Positions 59,783 through 64,000 of a DNA stretch of 64,000 nucleotides are shown here, piece after piece; the first letter of the stretch is position 1, and each line of letters opens with the position of its first letter. The notes below the pieces were generated by a model. The model had not been told where the DNA came from. It was given only the letters and a program-made list of their open reading frames with translations, and searched no databases. Location of the stretch: contig JARFXM010000003.1 in assembly GCA_029532625.1 (NCBI GenBank), forward strand, positions 248,001 through 312,000, read 5' to 3'. Source of the stretch: Lomentospora prolificans (Eukaryota; Ascomycota; Sordariomycetes; Microascales; Microascaceae). Both the position numbers and the translations under genes were made by a program.

Positions 59783-62700
59783 CGTTATGATTAGAACTTT
59801 GATTCAATGATTCGAAAAGGACGTGAGGATTGGGCTGCGAGTCAAGGGTTGGAGAATTGGTTCTGTACGAAGAAATGAGCTGTATAAGCTGCGGATAAAG
59901 GCGGATGCGGCGATTGGAGCTACCAGCTTCGTAGCACGGATCCAGGGGCGAGGCGAAGGTTAAGGTCAACGTGATGGGCAATGGCGTTGGGAATTTCCAG
60001 CCTAAGCGTCATCGAAGATGGTTCACGGAAAGCCTATATCGAATCGTGAAAGAGAAGAGAAGGCAGGGAGTAATGGGGATAAGCTACGCGGAGGGGACAA
60101 GCCAGCAGTTATATACTCGAGCACAGGAGCTTTTGGTCTTCGTGCACTCGCCCGTGTAAAGCTCCGACTATATATGTAGTGCGGTCCTAGCTTGGACGCA
60201 CCGTAGCAGGAGTAGCTCAAATGAGCCAATTGGTTTCAAGCTAGGTTGGAGCATAAGTGAGGCACCTACCCACCGATGACTTACAAGGGCCGAGAGGCGG
60301 ACAGGAGTGCCGTGATCCAAGTCGCTCCATTAGGAAGCGATGTGGAGGGTAGGGGGCTCTACTTGACCAGGATGTTGCTACTAGTAGGTCATGACGGCAC
60401 CTGCGGTAGGCTGCGATTGGACTCTTCGCCATATAACAGGGTAATATAGTAAAGACGGGGCGAAGAAATCACGCACCCACACATATGGGGATGAGGAGAC
60501 TAGGTAGGGGCGGGGGTTGGTTGGGAGTGAGATACAACGGGGTGCGCTTTCCGTTCACATCCTCCCGGGGTATGGTTAGAAGGAGAGTAAGCGATAGTGA
60601 GGTCTCTATCCCGAAGTGCATAACGAGAAGGAGAGGCAGCGGCTTGGGGGGGCATAGATGAGAAAGTGTAGATGCAAGGACGTGACTTGTAACATGATGA
60701 CAGGAATCCGCGGAATCCACTTATTTCTTCTCACCTCGGTAATATACACGAGGAATCGGTGGCTACCGACCCCATGGGCCAATCGACCACTTGCTAGATC
60801 CTGGCACCGAATCGCCTCAGGACCTGGATTGGATGGGGTAATGGGGAGTGAAGTGTGCGTGTAAGTATACGGCATCAGTGGGGATGAGGATGGGGAAAGG
60901 AAGAAAAGGCAAATGGACAACGACTGGAGACGAAGGCAGATGCTTGCGCCAGGCTGGGCCCATACTCGAAAAATCCATATATGCCGGTGACAGAAATCAA
61001 GTTCTTGTGATTTACAACAAATTAGACTGACCACATCGAATTGATGGTGTGAAGGGGTAGGGTGTTTCTCCTTTACAATTTGCTGTACAAGACCTAGTTG
61101 CCCTCTTCGAACGGCAGGGGACACGTACAGCTCGGGACGGGATCAACATCCATGCATGCTAAGGACATGGAGGACAGACAGTCGGGATGCTCTTTCTCGG
61201 GACAGTCTACTCGGCGAAGGATCAAGAAATTTGGGATGATGGGATCCGAGAGAACTGAAGTGGGCGGCCACTAGATCGGATCACCACACTATACCGCTTT
61301 CCAACTGGCGTCGAGTGGGATGGTCTGTGGCCAGTACTTGTATCGCAAAGTTGTCTTTTGCCGGCGGGACCCAAGCGTGATTGAAAAGAAGGGGAGGAAA
61401 AAGAAAAAAGGTTCCGAGCCCTGGATTGGGGCTAGGTTGGTTTGCTGAGGGGAAGCGGTGGAGTGAGTTTGGAGCGGGCCCCGGAAGATGGGGGGTGGGA
61501 CAAGGCCTGGCATCGGATTCCGGGGTGAGAGGACGGGGTTGGCTGAAGGTCGTGGATGACCGTAGCTGGATGTGAGCACGGGGCAGACGTTTGGGGTAGG
61601 ACGGGCTTGATGTAGCATTCAGCCCATGGAAAACGTCGTATTATCAGACACAATGAGGCGGCAGGATATAAGTCGTTTAAACCGCGAAGAGCAGTCGGCT
61701 GTGCTTGGTATTTGCTATCCATCCAAGAAGTACGCAGTACACAAGCCTGAAGTAGCATTTAGCTGGGCCGCTATGGGAAGGGTGAATAGTGGAAATGAGC
61801 GAAGGGACGGGAAGAGGAAAAGGGATAGACAAAAAGTACTGCTGGCACGAAGCCCCCAGCTGCCAGATGCGGGGAGCAGAGATATTGGTAGAATAAGGGG
61901 GGGCTAAGAATTCTGGTCCTGTTGAGTGGCGCTCGGGATTATCGTGAGGTCGTGTCGAAAAGGCTATCGTGGGGTCTATAGTTAGGGACCCCATGGAGGG
62001 TAACGAAGGGAATCCCACGTAAATGACCTCATACTTTCCACCCAGCTAACCGCATCCACATTGTACCCAAAGAACTAGGAGCACGAAACTGTGATCTTGA
62101 TATTCTCAGAGGCAGTCAAGGATCATTCCTGCTGATTTTAATAACCTAAGATAGCCTGATGAACAAAACGTCCGACCATGCTGCTATTTTGGGCCAGGAG
62201 CTTGATGACTCGAGGATCAGCACACTTCAGTGCTCGTCCCTAGCCAGCTAAGTTCTCGTTAGTGTGCGGATGGAGCAGGATGTGCATCCGCGCAACAACT
62301 TGTTTGACTGCCTCTATAGTCAAGTGATTGATAATTACAGTTTTGAGGCCTCCTGGATGGCTGCATGCGGCTCGAGAGGACAAAGAGGACAAAGAAATCC
62401 ATCGACGTAGAGCCAAGTATGGGACGCAGACTCACATTCGGTCGCAAGAGATCCATGGTCACCTGAACAGAAGAGCGTCGAGGTTCCATGCAGACACCAA
62501 GCATCGGGAGACAATGAACAGGCCAATTTTGTGTCGTGTCAAATTTCTGCGGGCTTGCTGCGCGTCTATCCTCTTGTTCTCCTTCCTACGAGCACCCGAC
62601 TGAGGCCGATCCCGCCGATTCCTCTTTCCCACCTTGGGCCCGGCGAAGAACGCACCAGGATGCTTCTGGCCGCTCTTGCATTGGATCTGCAAAGTCTCCA

Positions 62701-64000
62701 ATACATCCTTGACGTTTCTACGTTGGCCTTCATGTTCCAAGTATAGTCCTGGAGGGTGTATCAGGTTTTACCGGACCCGATGTGGATTTCCTGTGTCGAC
62801 TTACAAGGAGGTTGACCTTCGAATAAGTCACCGATAGCATCACTCACACTGGCAAGTCCAGCCTTGACCAGATGCGAGCGAATTGTGTGTACCACTTAAC
62901 ACCATTAGCCAGCGTGTAGCGTGGTGCACAGCGGGTCCACAGACCTTGGCCAGCTGGCCCAGCCGCGGCGCATCAATAACCTAAGGTACGGTCCACCACC
63001 TGCAGGCTCCTCGCACACAACGGTTGGGTAGGCCATGCTCAGTTGACAGGACCTGCCGCTGGATTTCCCATGTACATGCAGAACAACACGCAGGTGCGAT
63101 GAGAAGGGGAAATATTTTTCCTCCAATAAGAATGAATTTACAACGAAGGTACTCATCGAACACACTCAACCCTGATAGAAATTACGTACGCTTGCTACGG
63201 CCAGGGAAAGAACCTCGGTGAGTAATGTTGGGGGAAAACCTGAAGAAAACCTGAAAGTAAAGGACTTGGGAGGCCATAGTAGCCGAGACATTGAATTCTG
63301 TAGTAGGTGGAACGGAGCCTCGATATTCGGGCGCCCGCCAATGGTTTCCATGTTGTTTCTTCCGCCGTAATTCACTGGGGCGTTTCGAGCTTCCCAGTAA
63401 GAGCTCGAGTATTTGTGTAATAGTGCGGGTGCCGACTACCGCCCGGAGGCGAGTCTACACAGACACGCGTCGTTAAACCGATCCGAGAGGGAGGTGCGAT
63501 GGTCAATAGAGTACAAGACACATGCACGCCAGTTGCCCTTGCCCGAGTGCTTAGAGGCTCTTTCCTGTGTCCATGGCGGCGATACCCCATTTTAGCCTGT
63601 TGAAGCGTTTAATACGAATAGAAGGACTGATGGAATTTCTTCCCTATATGGATTATGGAGCGGGTCACCTCGCGAGGGCGTATTAGAGATGGACTCCGTT
63701 TCTTTTTCTTACCGGCTCGGCTTGACCTTCCAACATAGGATACACCACTGATCGCTTAGTTCAGGAGAGTGAAAAGAAGATTTTCTTCTCCGAGGCGTGA
63801 TGGACCGGTCAGTGAAGCGTGAGCTGTGGTTCTACGGCCAGACGTCTCATGGCTCATATCCGATGGAAGTTTCTCCCGCAGGTACCAATTGACTCTTCCG
63901 CCCAGACCTGTACATGCTGAAAGTCATTTCTGGTCTTGCCTCCAGATTCCTGTCTCATCTGGCTTCTCTGGCCGAATCCGATCGAAGACACTGGCGATGA
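59783..64000. other. Right-end interval without a supported gene
   Basis: In 4.2 kb the longest open frame is about 170 codons and has no recognisable domain, and no splice-joinable conserved blocks were found. The left part contains the aldolase promoter and leader. No tRNA, mobile-element or repeat signature stood out. Confidence 0.5.

Overview
The window is nuclear DNA of a filamentous ascomycete (Pezizomycotina, most likely a Sordariomycete). Genes carry short introns (mostly 54-90 nt) with GT..AG ends and CTAAC/CTRAC branch points, composition is near 50 % G+C, and the recognisable proteins are fungal orthologues: a GARP subunit, an MCM helicase subunit, an APC/C TPR subunit, a PRO1/RosA/NosA-type zinc-cluster regulator, a Cys-type glutathione peroxidase, a Tda3-like oxidoreductase and a DapA-family aldolase. 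All exon models here were joined by hand from reading frame, splice signals and family conservation.

Layout. 1-9.4 kb: the 3' part of a secreted DNase1-like gene (+), VPS54 (-) and MCM5 (+); VPS54 and MCM5 diverge from one 722-bp promoter with adjacent MCB and SCB cell-cycle boxes. 9.4-23.4 kb: an accessory-looking block between the conserved MCM5 and CDC16 genes. It holds a broken HET-domain gene, a short-chain dehydrogenase with a repeat-rich promoter, a zinc-cluster-less Fungal_trans_2-type regulator, and three consecutive genes for secreted proteins: a small Kex2-type Cys-rich peptide precursor, an HExxH metallopeptidase-like protein and a 660-residue protein of unknown function. 23.9-26.0 kb: CDC16/cut9. 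26-29.7 kb: decayed material (an ankyrin-repeat relic with a 1-nt insertion, a second possible relic and a G-rich minisatellite). 29.7-32.4 kb: an 886-residue Zn2Cys6 regulator (-).

32.4-54.6 kb: a 22-kb interval upstream of that regulator in which I find no convincing gene. It is not AT-rich, so it does not look like a RIP-mutated transposon graveyard. It contains long poly(dA:dT) tracts, microsatellites, clustered TGGCTGG/CCAGCCA words and one strongly foldable element near 50.7 kb. 54.6-59.8 kb: glutathione peroxidase (-) with a possible in-frame mitochondrial leader, a Tda3-like FAD oxidoreductase (+) whose first intron appears to be GC-AG, and a DHDPS/NAL-family aldolase (-). 59.8-64 kb: no supported gene.

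How the parts relate: the housekeeping genes act in endosome-to-Golgi traffic (VPS54), replication licensing (MCM5) and anaphase (CDC16) and show no common pathway. The 9.4-23.4 kb block is best read as a variable, secretion-oriented island next to self-recognition relics. The least described elements are the Cys-rich peptide precursor, the 660-residue secreted protein, the 22-kb desert with its structured element, and the putative dual-start peroxidase.
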